Shown: positions 44,989 through 54,531 of the stretch, in pieces
Layout of the letters: every line of letters starts with the position of its first letter
Numbering within the stretch: position 1 is the first letter of the stretch
Assembly: GCF_021283545.2 (NCBI RefSeq)
Contig: NZ_CP128540.1
Coordinates: 2,763,501 to 2,827,500 of the forward strand
Source of the DNA: Pseudomonas alloputida
GTDB lineage: Bacteria; Pseudomonadota; Gammaproteobacteria; Pseudomonadales; Pseudomonadaceae
Reading direction: 5' to 3'
DNA length: 64,000 nucleotides
Notes under the pieces: generated by a model
The model's input: the letters and a program-made list of their open reading frames with translations, nothing else
The model's database searches: none
What the model was told of the DNA's origin: nothing
Program-made: the position numbers and the translations under genes

Positions 44989-46143
44989 ATGAAAAAGACC
45001 TTGACGACTGTGGCGCGCAAGCTCCTGTCGCCCTCCCTGCGCTACGAAATCAGGCTGCTGGCCAGCAAAGTGCGAGAAATGTTGGCGCGTGCCTGTCTCT
45101 GGCGTTGGGAAGTCGCCAGGTTCCGCCCGCAACAGGAGAGCCCGTACGAAATCCTCTACATCGGCCGCAAGCAGCAACGGGAAATGGCCAAGCTGCTGAT
45201 CGGTGGCAAGGGCCAGGGCAGCGCCTCGATCGTGGACAGTGCAAGTGCCACGGCGGCTGCCAGCCACGTCGTGGTCATCAGCGAAATGCCCACGTCGGGG
45301 TCGCTGTCAGTGCCGCACTACCTGAGCGCCGTGGTGCCGCTGGGGCGCCCACTGGAAGACATCACTGCCCGCTACGACAGCGAACTGCGGCGCAGCATTC
45401 GCAAGAACCGGCCGCTTTATCACATGCGCCAAGCCCTTTCGGACGAAGAAATCGCCATGGCCGACCGGGATCTGCTGCGCCCTTATGCTTCGGCCCGTCA
45501 GGGCATTCATGCCGCGCAGTTTCCTACCGAAGAGGTGTTCCGTATTGCCAAGAGTGTCGGCCGGCTTGACTTGATCATGCTGGGCGATGAGGTGATTGGC
45601 TGCCACCTGGGGTGTGAAGTGGTACGCAGCGGCAAGCGTTACTGGAGCACGTTGCGCTTTGGCTATTGCGAGGCGGTGTTTTCCGATGCGAAGAAACTGC
45701 GCGAGGTGAATTCGATCACCACTTTCATGGCGCTTGAATGGGCACTGGAACAGGGCTTCGATTATTACGACATCGGCCTGTGTCTGGCGCGCCCGGACGA
45801 CGGCCTGCTGAAGTGGAAACGCCGCCGCGGTGGTGATATCGACTCGCTGGGTAACCATGCGTACCTGTTTGTCCGCCTGCCCAAGACCGGTACGGCAAAG
45901 TTCCTGTGGGACACGCCGATGTTCGCGGTCGAAGGCGACAAGCTGACGTTGCATCTGGGGCTCCCCGATGGCCCAAGCGATGAGGAAGTTGCCAGCCGCT
46001 ATCACGAAATGGTGTTTGGTGGCCTGCACAAGATTTATCTCTACGGAGGCAGCGGGGCAGGCGAACCGTTTGTGGAAACATTGCGCAGCCGTTACGCCAG
46101 CTTGCAGTCACCGCCCACCATGGAAAGAGTCACGAGTAGTTGA
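44989..46143 (+). CDS. GNAT/FemAB-like acyltransferase
   Basis: 384 residues. The body has a GNAT-type fold: VIGCHLGCEVVRSGKRYWST, TTFMALEWALEQGFDYYDIG, and GLLKWKRRRGGDIDSLGNHA, which matches the FemAB-like acetyltransferases found in cell-envelope polysaccharide loci. A basic N-terminus (KKTLTTVARKLLSPSLRYE) lacks a clear signal peptide. The GT61 glycosyltransferase gene follows after 73 bp on the same strand. Inferred role: acyl or aminoacyl modification of a surface glycan. The substrate is not readable. Confidence 0.7.
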   Translation: MKKTLTTVARKLLSPSLRYEIRLLASKVREMLARACLWRWEVARFRPQQESPYEILYIGRKQQREMAKLLIGGKGQGSASIVDSASATAAASHVVVISEMPTSGSLSVPHYLSAVVPLGRPLEDITARYDSELRRSIRKNRPLYHMRQALSDEEIAMADRDLLRPYASARQGIHAAQFPTEEVFRIAKSVGRLDLIMLGDEVIGCHLGCEVVRSGKRYWSTLRFGYCEAVFSDAKKLREVNSITTFMALEWALEQGFDYYDIGLCLARPDDGLLKWKRRRGGDIDSLGNHAYLFVRLPKTGTAKFLWDTPMFAVEGDKLTLHLGLPDGPSDEEVASRYHEMVFGGLHKIYLYGGSGAGEPFVETLRSRYASLQSPPTMERVTSS

Positions 46144-46216
46144 GTAACTGCCAGGGATGCTTTGATCTGGCGCCGGGCGCCGGGCTCCAGTCTTCGTCAT
46201 CAGGGGGGGACGCTTC

Positions 46217-47335
46217 ATGGGAAGCGACATCTCGCAGTTCAGTGCATCGCCCGCAGCCAGGCAACACACCTGGACCTTGGCCGCCTACCGATACATGGCG
46301 CGCAAACGGCTGGGTGGAAAAACGGCGATCGATCTCAAGAGCGTCGCCACCAAGAGTTGGGACATTGCCCCGGGCGAAGCCACGGTTTCACCGCCGGCCA
46401 TTTTCCTGCCTGGCCAGCTGGATCGGGTGACGGGCTGGGAAGGCAAGCGGTTTTACCCCTACGTGCACCCGGCGCAGACCATGGCGGGAGGTATCCACAC
46501 GTTGCAAGGGCCAACCCGTGGCTACCTGATCAAGGATGTATGGCTGGTCGATGGGGCATTGTACAAGGGCAAGGCCAGCCACTGGCTGTCACAGAAGCCG
46601 AGTACCTTCCCGACCATCCTCATCGACCATGAAATCGACCGCGCTGCGATCTACTGCACGCTAAACGGTAACGCCTGGTTCGGCACCTGGCTGATGGAAG
46701 ATTGCCCGACCTATGCGCTGGCCTGCAACGAGGGCATCCCGGTGACCACCGCCCCCTCTGCCAGGTATCCGCTGTTCACCCAGGCACCGGCCTATGAAGA
46801 CTGGCTGGACATGAAGCCTTTGCGCCTGCGCAGTGCGTTCTTCCGTGAGCTGGTGCTGTTCGATGACCAGAGCAACAACCGCAGCCGGCATGCTCGCTAC
46901 CGAGCCATGGGTGACAAGCTGCTGTCGCATGTGACGCACACGCAGCACCCGGGGGTTTTCCTGTTGCGGGGCGGTGATGGTGATCTGCGCCTGTTGCGCA
47001 ACGAGCTGGAGCTTGCCGAACACCTGCGCACGACCCGCGGTTTTCGCATCGTCAACCCGCTGAAGTCCGATGTGCCGAGTATTGTCGCGGCCTGCGCCGG
47101 GGCTAAAGTGGTCATCGGGGTGGAGGGTAGCCAGTTGGTGCATGGCGTGAATGTGCTGCAGGCGGGAGGCTGTCTGCTGACTTTGCAGCCGCCGAACCGT
47201 TTCGTCAGTTACTACAAATACCTGACGGATCGTGATCACCAGCATTTCGGCTTTGTGGTAGGCCTACCGGAAGGCGATGGTTTCCGGATCGATATTGACG
47301 AGGTGGAGCGCACGTTGGATCTGTTCCCTCGATAA
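46217..47335 (+). CDS. GT61-family glycosyltransferase
   Basis: 372 residues. The C-terminal half carries the DUF563/GT61 pattern: GVFLLRGGDGDLRLLRNELE, the acceptor/donor region IVNPLKSDVPSIVAACAGAK, and VVIGVEGSQLVHGVNVLQAG, followed by LTLQPPNRF. No signal peptide or membrane segments are clear, so it is probably cytoplasmic and acts on lipid-linked sugars. GGGGGGA precedes the ATG. Co-directional with the GNAT gene; together they look like a two-gene surface-glycan modification cassette. Confidence 0.82.
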   Translation: MGSDISQFSASPAARQHTWTLAAYRYMARKRLGGKTAIDLKSVATKSWDIAPGEATVSPPAIFLPGQLDRVTGWEGKRFYPYVHPAQTMAGGIHTLQGPTRGYLIKDVWLVDGALYKGKASHWLSQKPSTFPTILIDHEIDRAAIYCTLNGNAWFGTWLMEDCPTYALACNEGIPVTTAPSARYPLFTQAPAYEDWLDMKPLRLRSAFFRELVLFDDQSNNRSRHARYRAMGDKLLSHVTHTQHPGVFLLRGGDGDLRLLRNELELAEHLRTTRGFRIVNPLKSDVPSIVAACAGAKVVIGVEGSQLVHGVNVLQAGGCLLTLQPPNRFVSYYKYLTDRDHQHFGFVVGLPEGDGFRIDIDEVERTLDLFPR

Positions 47336-47382
47336 ATGTGTAGTATCCGTGCATGGATCAGCGGCGGGCAGGGCAGTAGAGG

Positions 47383-48231
47383 ATGATCGAGGTATCACGG
47401 TTTTGGCGCGACCCTGCCTTGCCGTTCGTCGAAGCCCGACAGGTAGGGGACGGGCGCAAGGTGTGCTACGCCGCGCACTCTCACGAGAGTTTCTCCATCG
47501 GGGTGATCACGGGGGGACGTAGCACTTACATCAACAGTGACCAGTGCGTTGAGGTTGGGGCGGGTACCACGGTGTTGATGAACCCAGGCGTGGTGCACAC
47601 CTGCAACCCTGTTGCCGGGGAACCCTGGTCTTACCTGATGCTGTTCGTCGATCAGCCTTGGTTGCAAGCAGTGGGTTTTACCCTGCCCACGCAGACCTGG
47701 AGCCGCTCGCCTGTGTTGTATCGGCGGCTGTTGCAGGCCTTTGCCGACCTGTTCGATGCCAGGCTGCCTGATCGCGAAGCCCGCCTGGCGGCCCTGTTTC
47801 ACGAGTTGCCGGGCATGCTTGGCGGTAATGCCAGCGAGGGTGGCGAGGGCAACCCACGGCTGGATGCAGCGGCAGCGTTCATACGCGCCCATCGCAGTGA
47901 CCCGCTCAGCCTCGAGGACATCTGCGGGGCTTGCGGCCTGTCTCGGTCCTACCTGATTCGTGCCTTTCGCCAACGCTTCGGCCTGACGCCGCATGGCTAC
48001 CTGCTAGACCAGCGCGTGCAACTGGCCCGGGCGCAGTTGCGCCAGGGCCGCTCAATTGCTGAAGTTGCACAGGAGGCCGGGTTCGCTGATCAGGCACACC
48101 TGCAGCGGGCATTCAAACAGCACCTGGCGGCGACACCGGGGCATTACAGAAATGCCGTCGCTAGCCTGGGCGCTCCTGCAGGAGCCGTGCAAGCCTTAAA
48201 GGATCAGGTAAACCGCGCTGGCGACCAGTAA
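47383..48231 (+). CDS. AraC-family transcriptional regulator
   Basis: 282 residues. The N-terminal cupin-like ligand domain (AHSHESFSIGVITGGRSTYI, NPGVVHTCNPVAGEPWSY) is typical of AraC regulators controlling LysE-type exporters. The C-terminal DNA-binding domain has two helix-turn-helix units (LEDICGACGLSRSYLIRAF and IAEVAQEAGFADQAHLQRAF) and KQHLAATPGHYR. It converges on and overlaps a LysE-family gene by 36 bp, so this exporter is a likely target. Confidence 0.9.
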   Translation: MIEVSRFWRDPALPFVEARQVGDGRKVCYAAHSHESFSIGVITGGRSTYINSDQCVEVGAGTTVLMNPGVVHTCNPVAGEPWSYLMLFVDQPWLQAVGFTLPTQTWSRSPVLYRRLLQAFADLFDARLPDREARLAALFHELPGMLGGNASEGGEGNPRLDAAAAFIRAHRSDPLSLEDICGACGLSRSYLIRAFRQRFGLTPHGYLLDQRVQLARAQLRQGRSIAEVAQEAGFADQAHLQRAFKQHLAATPGHYRNAVASLGAPAGAVQALKDQVNRAGDQ

Positions 48232-48777
48232 CACGGCCAGGCTCCGATTGAGCATGCGCAGGTGGCGTGGGTTGTCCAGGTACTGGCGAATCACGCTGCC
48301 GGCCCAGGCCCAGCAGGCTACCGAGATGAAACAGATCGGCCCGTAGATCCAGGTAAACAGCCACAGCAAGTGCTGTTCACCGCCGGTGTAGGCACCCACC
48401 CCGGCAACGGCTGCCAACCAGGCTTTGGGGTTCAGCCACTGCATCGCTGCGCCGTGCCAGGCTGAAGGGGCTTGGCTAGGCTGTGCGTTGTTCAGGTTAC
48501 CGTCGTCACTGGCCAGCTTCCACGCCATGTACAGCAGAAACGCTACACCGCCCCAGTGCAACATCAGGCCCAGCAAGGGCCAGCGTAACAGTAGTTGATG
48601 CAGGCCCAGCCCGACCAGCACCAGCAACAGGCAGAACCCCAGCGTGGCGCCGGCCACATGGGCAACGCTGGCGCGCAGGCCATGGCGGGCACCGCTGCCA
48701 AGGGCGACGATGTTTACCGGGCCGGGGGAGATCGAGGCCGCAAGGGCGAAGGCGGCCATGGACAGGTATAGGCTCAT
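48196..48777 (-). CDS. LysE/RhtB-family amino-acid exporter
   Basis: 193 residues with about six membrane segments. It starts with the family hallmark SMAAFALAASISPGPVNIVA and has LLMLHWGGVAFLLYMAWKLA-type and WLNPKAWLAAVAGVGAY segments. Members export amino acids or their derivatives. The ATG at 48777 is taken because the family similarity starts there; an in-frame TTG at 48843 would add 22 unrelated residues. The 3' end overlaps the convergent AraC gene. Confidence 0.87.
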   Translation of the reverse strand: MSLYLSMAAFALAASISPGPVNIVALGSGARHGLRASVAHVAGATLGFCLLLVLVGLGLHQLLLRWPLLGLMLHWGGVAFLLYMAWKLASDDGNLNNAQPSQAPSAWHGAAMQWLNPKAWLAAVAGVGAYTGGEQHLLWLFTWIYGPICFISVACWAWAGSVIRQYLDNPRHLRMLNRSLAVLLVASAVYLIL

Positions 48778-48979
48778 GAGGAAGATCCGCGTGGTTGGGG
48801 AGGCCTTATCCTCGCGTGGCTGGCGTTCTGATGTATTGAACAAAAGTACCTGCGCACAACCCGCGCCTGCAGGGCTAATGGCGATGCAGGGTTGTTACAG
48901 GTTTTGTAATAGTTTTGCGCTACTACAGAAACCTGCTGTGCTTGTAGTATCGTTCTCCCAATTTGTTATCAAGGTCTAT

Positions 48980-49069
48980 ATGAGCACCTTCGCGGAGCCC
49001 CCCAGTCTTCGGCCTTTCTGGCCATCCTTCCCCCGTCCTTGTGACGTGTCCCACGTGAGTACCCACTAA
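48980..49069 (+). CDS. Pro-rich 29-codon upstream ORF coupled to the TerC-family gene
   Basis: ATG at 48980, 8 nt after AAGG; the stop TAA overlaps the next ATG as TAATG at 49067-49071. The peptide is rich in Pro and aromatic residues ([19 protein letters not shown]). This looks like a translationally coupled leader peptide or small protein. No Rfam-type manganese riboswitch motif was evident around it by eye. Without homologues it could also be chance. Confidence 0.45.
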   Translation: MSTFAEPPSLRPFWPSFPRPCDVSHVSTH

Positions 49070-50640
49070 TGGAATGGCTAGCCGACCCCACGGCCTGGCT
49101 AGGCCTGTTGACGCTTATCGTCCTCGAGCTGGTGCTGGGTATCGACAACCTGGTGTTCATCGCCATCCTTGCCGACAAGTTGCCGCCCCATCAGCGCGAC
49201 CGCGCGCGGGTCATTGGCCTGAGCCTGGCGCTCATCATGCGCCTGGGCCTGTTGGCCAGCATTTCGTGGATGGTCACCCTGACCGCACCGCTGTTCGAAG
49301 TGTTCGGCAAGAGCTTCTCTGGCCGTGACCTGATCATGCTGTTCGGTGGTGTGTTCCTGTTGTTCAAGGCCACCATGGAGCTGCACGAACGCCTGGAAGG
49401 TCACGTAACCCAGGCCAGTGGCACGCTGCGCCATGCCGCGTTCTGGCCGATCGTTGCCCAGATCGTGGTACTGGACGCGGTATTCTCGCTGGATGCCGTG
49501 ATCACGGCGGTCGGCATGGTCGATGAGTTGTCCGTGATGATGATCGCGGTGATCTTCTCGATCGGTATCATGATCGTTGCCAGCAAGCCGCTGACCCGCT
49601 TCGTCAACGCCCACCCCACGGTGATCATGCTGTGCCTGGGCTTCCTGATGATGATCGGTTTCAGCCTCACCGCCGAAGGCCTGGGCTTCCATATCCCCAA
49701 AGGCTACCTGTACGCGGCCATCGGCTTCTCGATCCTGATCGAGCTGTTCAACCAGCTGGCCCGTGCCCGCCGCAAGCGCAGCCTGCAACAGCACAGGCCG
49801 TTGCGCGAACGTACTGCCCATGCCGTGCTGCGCCTGCTGGGCGGCCGCCGGGTCGAGGCTGACGAGGTCGGCGAGGAGATTGCCGACCTGGTCGAGGGCG
49901 GCGGGGAACAGGTGCTGTTCGACCGCCGTGAGCGGGTCATGATCAGCGGCGTGCTGAACCTGGCCGAGCGGCCTATTCGTACGGTGATGACTGCCCGTGC
50001 CGAGGTTGATGTGATCGACCTGGCGCAACCGGCCGACGCCATTGCCCAGGCCCTGGCCAATTCGCCGTACTCGCGCCTGCCGCTGATCCGCGATGGTCGC
50101 GTGGACGAGCCCTTGGGCTTTGTGCACAAGAAGGAACTGCTGAAGGAACTGCTCTCGGGCAGCCAGCCCGACCTGGAAAGCATGGCCCGGGCGCCGTTGA
50201 ACCTGCTGGAGAGCTTCAGCATCCTCAATGCCCTGGAGCAAATGCGCGGTCAGTCGACCCATATTGCCTTCGTGGTCAACGAGTTCGGTGACTTCACCGG
50301 GCTGTTGACCATGACCGACATCCTTGAGTCGATTGCCGGTGAGCTGCCGGATGCCAGTGAGGTTGAAGGCCCGGGCATCGTTCAGGAGGGGGAAGGCTTT
50401 GTGGTCAGCGGTGCGCTGAACCTCAGCCAGGTGCAGGCGCGTACTGGCTTCAGCGCCCGTGCTACCGAAGATTACCAGACCCTTGCGGGCCTGGTGATGA
50501 GCTTGCTGGACCGCCTGCCGATGGTCGGTGACCGGCTAGCCTGGAATGGCTGGATGCTGACCGTGGAGGCGGTTGAAGAGCGACGGGTACGCCAGGTTCG
50601 GCTTACACCGAACGGCGACGCTGACGTAGCAGGTGCTTGA
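49069..50640 (+). CDS. TerC-family membrane protein with CBS and CorC/HlyC domains
   Basis: 523 residues. The N-terminal TerC domain (about 1-235) has seven membrane segments with [20 protein letters not shown] and [20 protein letters not shown], each carrying a conserved Asp. A linker is followed by a CBS pair (about 300-420; [40 protein letters not shown]) and a C-terminal transporter-associated CorC/HlyC domain ([18 protein letters not shown]). Family knowledge: TerC proteins export metals such as manganese, often for secreted metalloproteins; the CBS-CorC tail is seen in YegH/YoaE-like proteins. It converges with rarD and overlaps it by 38 bp. Confidence 0.9.
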   Translation: MEWLADPTAWLGLLTLIVLELVLGIDNLVFIAILADKLPPHQRDRARVIGLSLALIMRLGLLASISWMVTLTAPLFEVFGKSFSGRDLIMLFGGVFLLFKATMELHERLEGHVTQASGTLRHAAFWPIVAQIVVLDAVFSLDAVITAVGMVDELSVMMIAVIFSIGIMIVASKPLTRFVNAHPTVIMLCLGFLMMIGFSLTAEGLGFHIPKGYLYAAIGFSILIELFNQLARARRKRSLQQHRPLRERTAHAVLRLLGGRRVEADEVGEEIADLVEGGGEQVLFDRRERVMISGVLNLAERPIRTVMTARAEVDVIDLAQPADAIAQALANSPYSRLPLIRDGRVDEPLGFVHKKELLKELLSGSQPDLESMARAPLNLLESFSILNALEQMRGQSTHIAFVVNEFGDFTGLLTMTDILESIAGELPDASEVEGPGIVQEGEGFVVSGALNLSQVQARTGFSARATEDYQTLAGLVMSLLDRLPMVGDRLAWNGWMLTVEAVEERRVRQVRLTPNGDADVAGA

Positions 50641-51463
50641 AGCCCTCAAGCACCAGCACCAGTACTGCGGCCCAGATTGGCAGGTAGGTCAGCCACTGAT
50701 CCGGGCCGATGGTTTCGCCCAGCAGCAACGCCACGCCTACCAGCAGCACGGGTTCGACGTAGCTGAGCAGGCCGAACAGGCTGAATGGCAGCATGCGGCT
50801 GGCCAGCACGTAGGCGATAAGCGCCGAAGCGCTGATCGCGCCAAGGATCGGTACCAACACGTACAGCCCGGGGTGTGCTTGCAGGTCAGCACTGGACAGT
50901 GGGCTCTGGATCACGAAGTACAGCGCCCACGGCAGCAGCAGGCACATGTCACACCACAGGCCGCCCAGGTTGTCGGTGCGGCAGCGTCGGCGCAGCACGA
51001 AGTAGACCGGGTAGCCGATCGTTACCAGCAGGGTTTCCCAGGCAAAACTGCCATTTTGGTACAGCTCGTGGCCCACGCCCAGTGCGGCGCAGGCCACGGC
51101 TACCGTCTGCAGGCGTGACAGCCGCTCGCCATATACCAGCCGCCCGGTCAGGACCATGGCCAGTGGCAGCAGGAAGTAACCCATCGACACTTCCAGGCTG
51201 CGCCCATGCAGGGGCGCCCAGAGAAACAGCCACAGTTGCACCCCCATCAGCCAGGACGTGCCGACCATGCCGAGCAACAGCACCGGCGTGCGTTTTACCC
51301 GGCCCATCAGTTCGCCCACCCGCTTCCAGTCTTTCGAGACAAGCATGAACAAGGTGAGGCAGGGCAGTGTCAGCAGGGTGCGCCAGCCAAAGATTTCTTC
51401 GCCATCGAGTGGCTTGAGCAGGGAGGTATAGAAGTACATCACAGCGAACAGGCAGGACGCCAT
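50603..51463 (-). CDS. rarD: RarD-like EamA/DMT transporter (start uncertain)
   Basis: 286 residues from the ATG at 51463, with about ten membrane segments; [20 protein letters not shown] is characteristic of RarD. The family N-terminus should begin about nine residues earlier, and the in-frame upstream codons read VSKGIVSSV then [12 protein letters not shown], continuing the expected sequence. No ATG, GTG or TTG exists in that frame before the stop at 51524-51526. A GTT at 51490-51488 stands where a GTG start would be, 5 nt after GAGG. See findings. Confidence 0.85.
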   Translation of the reverse strand: MASCLFAVMYFYTSLLKPLDGEEIFGWRTLLTLPCLTLFMLVSKDWKRVGELMGRVKRTPVLLLGMVGTSWLMGVQLWLFLWAPLHGRSLEVSMGYFLLPLAMVLTGRLVYGERLSRLQTVAVACAALGVGHELYQNGSFAWETLLVTIGYPVYFVLRRRCRTDNLGGLWCDMCLLLPWALYFVIQSPLSSADLQAHPGLYVLVPILGAISASALIAYVLASRMLPFSLFGLLSYVEPVLLVGVALLLGETIGPDQWLTYLPIWAAVLVLVLEGFKHLLRQRRRSV

Positions 51464-51523
51464 GACCGATGAAACAATGCCTTTTGAAACGAATGCCTCG
51501 AATACGGGAATTGAGCGGGTTGA

Positions 51524-53110
51524 TCAGCCGCGCATGATCTCAGGGGGCGCATCTTGCGGCAACTGCGTTGCGCCCGGGCGAGTGGCCAGGGCTTCGAGGA
51601 ACTGGGCGGCCGGCATGGGTCTGGCGAACAGGTAACCCTGCTGGAAGTCCACCCCGTGCGCGGCCAGGTAGTCGCGCTGCAGGTCGGTTTCCACACCCTC
51701 GGCAACGATGCCCAGGTCCAGCTTGCCCGACAGCTCGATGATGGTCTCGAGTATGTGCACTGACAGCGCATCGGCGCCGATCATGGCAACGAAGCTCTGG
51801 TCGATCTTCAGGTAGTCGACCTTGAATTGCCGCAGGTAGTTGAGGCTCGACTGGCCGGTGCCGAAATCGTCGAGGGCAATCATCACGCCCATGGCATGCA
51901 GCTTTTCGAACAACTCAAGGGTGACCGGCGTAGGCTCGATCAGCTTGCGCTCTGTCAGTTCCAGGGTCAGCACCACCCGGCCGGGCGGAAAGTGCTGCAG
52001 GAACGTGCGGCAGTCATCCAGCAGGCTGAGGTCGCGGCAGTGGTCAGCGGTGATGTTGACACCAATATGGAAGCCGTCTTCCAACAGGCCGGCATAGGGC
52101 GCCAGGCTTTGCGCGGTATGTGTCAGCAGCGCACGGGTCATGGCGACAATCTGCCCGCTATGTTCGGCATAGGGGATGAACAGGTCGGGACGAACCAGGC
52201 CTTCGCGTGGGTGGTGCCAGCGCATCAGCACTTCCGCACCGGCCCAGCGGTAATCGCCCTTGCGCACCACTGGCTGAAAATACGGCAGGAATTCATCGGC
52301 CTGCAGGGCACGGTCCAGTTCGGCACGCGGTGAGGTGGCGCGGCGAATCTGCCAGCGGCATGCCAGCGCCGCCAGGGCACCCAGTATCAGCAGCAGGCTG
52401 AGCAGGCCAGGGTAGTGGCTGCGTAACAGTTGGCCTTGCTTGTCGGCACTGTAGCCGCCCTGCACGCTGAAAGGGTAACGCGTCGAGCCTATCAGCACGT
52501 TGGCACTGGCGGCGGCAGGGGAGGCGCCTTTGTGGACCACGCCGTCCTTGCCCATCCAGGCGTCGCCCACGCGGATTTGCAATTCTTCATCGGGGCCGAT
52601 CAGGCGCAGTGCTGTCAGCAGGTGGTCGCCATCCACCGTGGTGATTGCACCGTGGTCGCCGTCGCTGGCACGGTAGACCAGCAGCGGGTGGCCCGGGGTA
52701 ACCGAGTTGCCGTCCATCAGCCATAACTTGCCGTCGACGTAATCGCCAGGATTGACCGGTTCTTCGAACTCGCCGAACAGCGAGGAGCAATAAAGGTTGT
52801 TGTGCCTGAACAGGTTGGTCGAGCGCACGAAGGCATTGCGGGTAACCTGGGCCCGCAGCATGAGCTGGGCCTGCTCGCATGGGCTGTCAGTCAGTGGAAG
52901 TAGCGAATTGGCGGCACGGGACAGGTTGTCGAGGATGTGTTCGACGTGCTCCAACGCCTGGCGGGTGGTGGCGTGGCTGCTGGCCTGCATTTCACGTTCG
53001 ACCTGCCAGTTCATCACGGCCAGGCCGCACATGACCGGCAGCACGCCGACGACCCAGGGCAAGAGCGTGCGCCAGCTGAGTGCGGCGCGGCGTTTGACGG
53101 TAAGGGGCAT
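51524..53110 (-). CDS. CSS-motif cyclic-di-GMP phosphodiesterase (EAL)
   Basis: About 528 residues from the ATG at 53110. TM1 (TLLPWVVGVLPVMCGLAVM), then a periplasmic CSS domain (LTDSPCEQAQ and LYCSSLFGEFEE), TM2 near 240, and a cytoplasmic EAL domain. The signature glutamate is in AGAEVLMRWHHP (EVL instead of EAL), with DDFGTGQSSLNYL, DYLKIDQSF and IVAEGVETD, so the catalytic set looks intact. CSS periplasmic domains sense redox state through disulfide formation in E. coli Pde proteins. The longer frame from 53200 adds residues before the first membrane segment and is less likely. Confidence 0.9.
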   Translation of the reverse strand: MPLTVKRRAALSWRTLLPWVVGVLPVMCGLAVMNWQVEREMQASSHATTRQALEHVEHILDNLSRAANSLLPLTDSPCEQAQLMLRAQVTRNAFVRSTNLFRHNNLYCSSLFGEFEEPVNPGDYVDGKLWLMDGNSVTPGHPLLVYRASDGDHGAITTVDGDHLLTALRLIGPDEELQIRVGDAWMGKDGVVHKGASPAAASANVLIGSTRYPFSVQGGYSADKQGQLLRSHYPGLLSLLLILGALAALACRWQIRRATSPRAELDRALQADEFLPYFQPVVRKGDYRWAGAEVLMRWHHPREGLVRPDLFIPYAEHSGQIVAMTRALLTHTAQSLAPYAGLLEDGFHIGVNITADHCRDLSLLDDCRTFLQHFPPGRVVLTLELTERKLIEPTPVTLELFEKLHAMGVMIALDDFGTGQSSLNYLRQFKVDYLKIDQSFVAMIGADALSVHILETIIELSGKLDLGIVAEGVETDLQRDYLAAHGVDFQQGYLFARPMPAAQFLEALATRPGATQLPQDAPPEIMRG

Positions 53111-53408
53111 GCTGATCTGACTATCATGGAGTAAAAACGAGAGGATAGCCGTTTGTCGCCGCGTACGAGCAACTAAAACGCGACAAACCATTTTACGCAA
53201 TGTAGAATCGATTTACGAATACAACAATAAGGTCCTTCACGTCCGAAGGATCAAGCCCGCCGAGATGGGTCCATATGACATACCATGGGTTCAAGCTGAT
53301 CATAGGTGACTACCTCGCCCGTAGCGTGCGGGGCATTCCGTGCTCACCGCCGTTCCTGTTCCACATCCCACGCAATCAATAATTTTCGCTGCAGATGAGA
53401 ACACGAAC

Positions 53409-54485
53409 ATGGCTGATATCTTTGAAAATCCAATGGGCCTGATGGGCTTCGAATTCATCGAACTGGCTTCGCCGACCCCAGGCGTACTAGAGCCTGTATT
53501 CCAGATACTGGGCTTCACCAAAGTGGCCACCCACCGTTCCAAGGATGTGCACCTGTATCGCCAGGGTGGCATCAACCTGATCCTGAACAATGAACCCAAG
53601 AGCATCGCTTCGTATTTCGCCGCTGAACACGGCCCGTCGGTATGTGGCATGGCTTTTCGCGTGCGCAATGCCCATGAGGCTTATGCCCGCGCCCTGGAAC
53701 TGGGCGCTCAGCCGGTAGAAATCGAAACCGGCCCGATGGAATTGCGCCTGCCGGCGATCAAGGGTATCGGGGGGGCACCGCTCTATCTGATCGACCGCTT
53801 CGAGGAAGGCAGCTCTATCTACGACATCGACTTCAACTTCATCGAAGGCGTGGATCGCAACCCGGTAGGGGCCGGCCTGAAAATCATCGACCACCTCACC
53901 CATAACGTCTACCGTGGGCGTATGGCCTACTGGGCCGGGTTCTACGAGAAGCTGTTCAACTTCCGCGAAATCCGCTACTTCGATATCAAGGGCGAATACA
54001 CCGGCCTGACCTCCAAGGCCATGACTGCGCCTGATGGCATGATCCGCATCCCGCTCAACGAAGAGTCATCCAAGGGTGCAGGGCAGATCGAAGAGTTCCT
54101 GATGCAGTTCAACGGTGAAGGTATCCAGCACGTGGCCTTCCTGACCGATGACCTGCTCAAGACCTGGGATGCGCTGAAGGGGCTGGGCATGCGCTTCATG
54201 ACCGCGCCACCGCAAACCTACTACGAAATGCTCGAAGAGCGCCTGCCGGGCCATGGTGAGCCGGTCGACCAACTGCAAGCGCGTGGCATCCTGCTCGATG
54301 GCGCCTCGCAGCCCGGAGACAAGCGCCTGCTGCTGCAGATTTTCTCGGAAACCCTGCTTGGCCCGGTCTTCTTCGAGTTCATCCAGCGCAAAGGTGACGA
54401 TGGCTTCGGTGAAGGCAACTTCAAGGCGCTGTTCGAATCCATCGAGCGTGACCAGGTACGCCGCGGCGTGCTGAGCACAGACTGA
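53409..54485 (+). CDS. hpd: 4-Hydroxyphenylpyruvate dioxygenase
   Basis: 358 residues, the usual length of pseudomonad HPPD. It converts 4-hydroxyphenylpyruvate to homogentisate in tyrosine degradation. Iron ligands are His in IDHLTHNV, His in [11 protein letters not shown] and Glu in [20 protein letters not shown]. It begins [20 protein letters not shown]. The ATG at 53409 fits the family N-terminus. A 300-bp gap precedes it. It is flanked on both sides by minus-strand CSS-domain genes. Confidence 0.97.
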   Translation: MADIFENPMGLMGFEFIELASPTPGVLEPVFQILGFTKVATHRSKDVHLYRQGGINLILNNEPKSIASYFAAEHGPSVCGMAFRVRNAHEAYARALELGAQPVEIETGPMELRLPAIKGIGGAPLYLIDRFEEGSSIYDIDFNFIEGVDRNPVGAGLKIIDHLTHNVYRGRMAYWAGFYEKLFNFREIRYFDIKGEYTGLTSKAMTAPDGMIRIPLNEESSKGAGQIEEFLMQFNGEGIQHVAFLTDDLLKTWDALKGLGMRFMTAPPQTYYEMLEERLPGHGEPVDQLQARGILLDGASQPGDKRLLLQIFSETLLGPVFFEFIQRKGDDGFGEGNFKALFESIERDQVRRGVLSTD

Positions 54486-54496
54486 TCGCCCCTGGA

Positions 54497-54531
54497 GTAC
54501 CGTCGTCGTCATGTTCGTTCGGCGGCGGTAC
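54497..54531. terminator. Hairpin after hpd
   Basis: A 12-bp stem (GTACCGTCGTCG with CGGCGGCGGTAC, two G-U pairs on the plus transcript) starting 12 bp after the hpd stop and covering the end of the convergent CSS gene. There is no T run. Confidence 0.45.

Noticed and set aside
48844..49068. Possible yybP-ykoY manganese riboswitch before the TerC-family gene
   Set aside because: Such riboswitches often precede TerC genes, but the conserved core could not be found by eye here. A covariance-model search would decide.
53275..53382. 35-codon ORF before hpd with two Tyr codons, as a tyrosine-sensing leader
   Set aside because: Only two separated Tyr codons, no terminator or competing hairpins after it and a weak ribosome site; probably chance.
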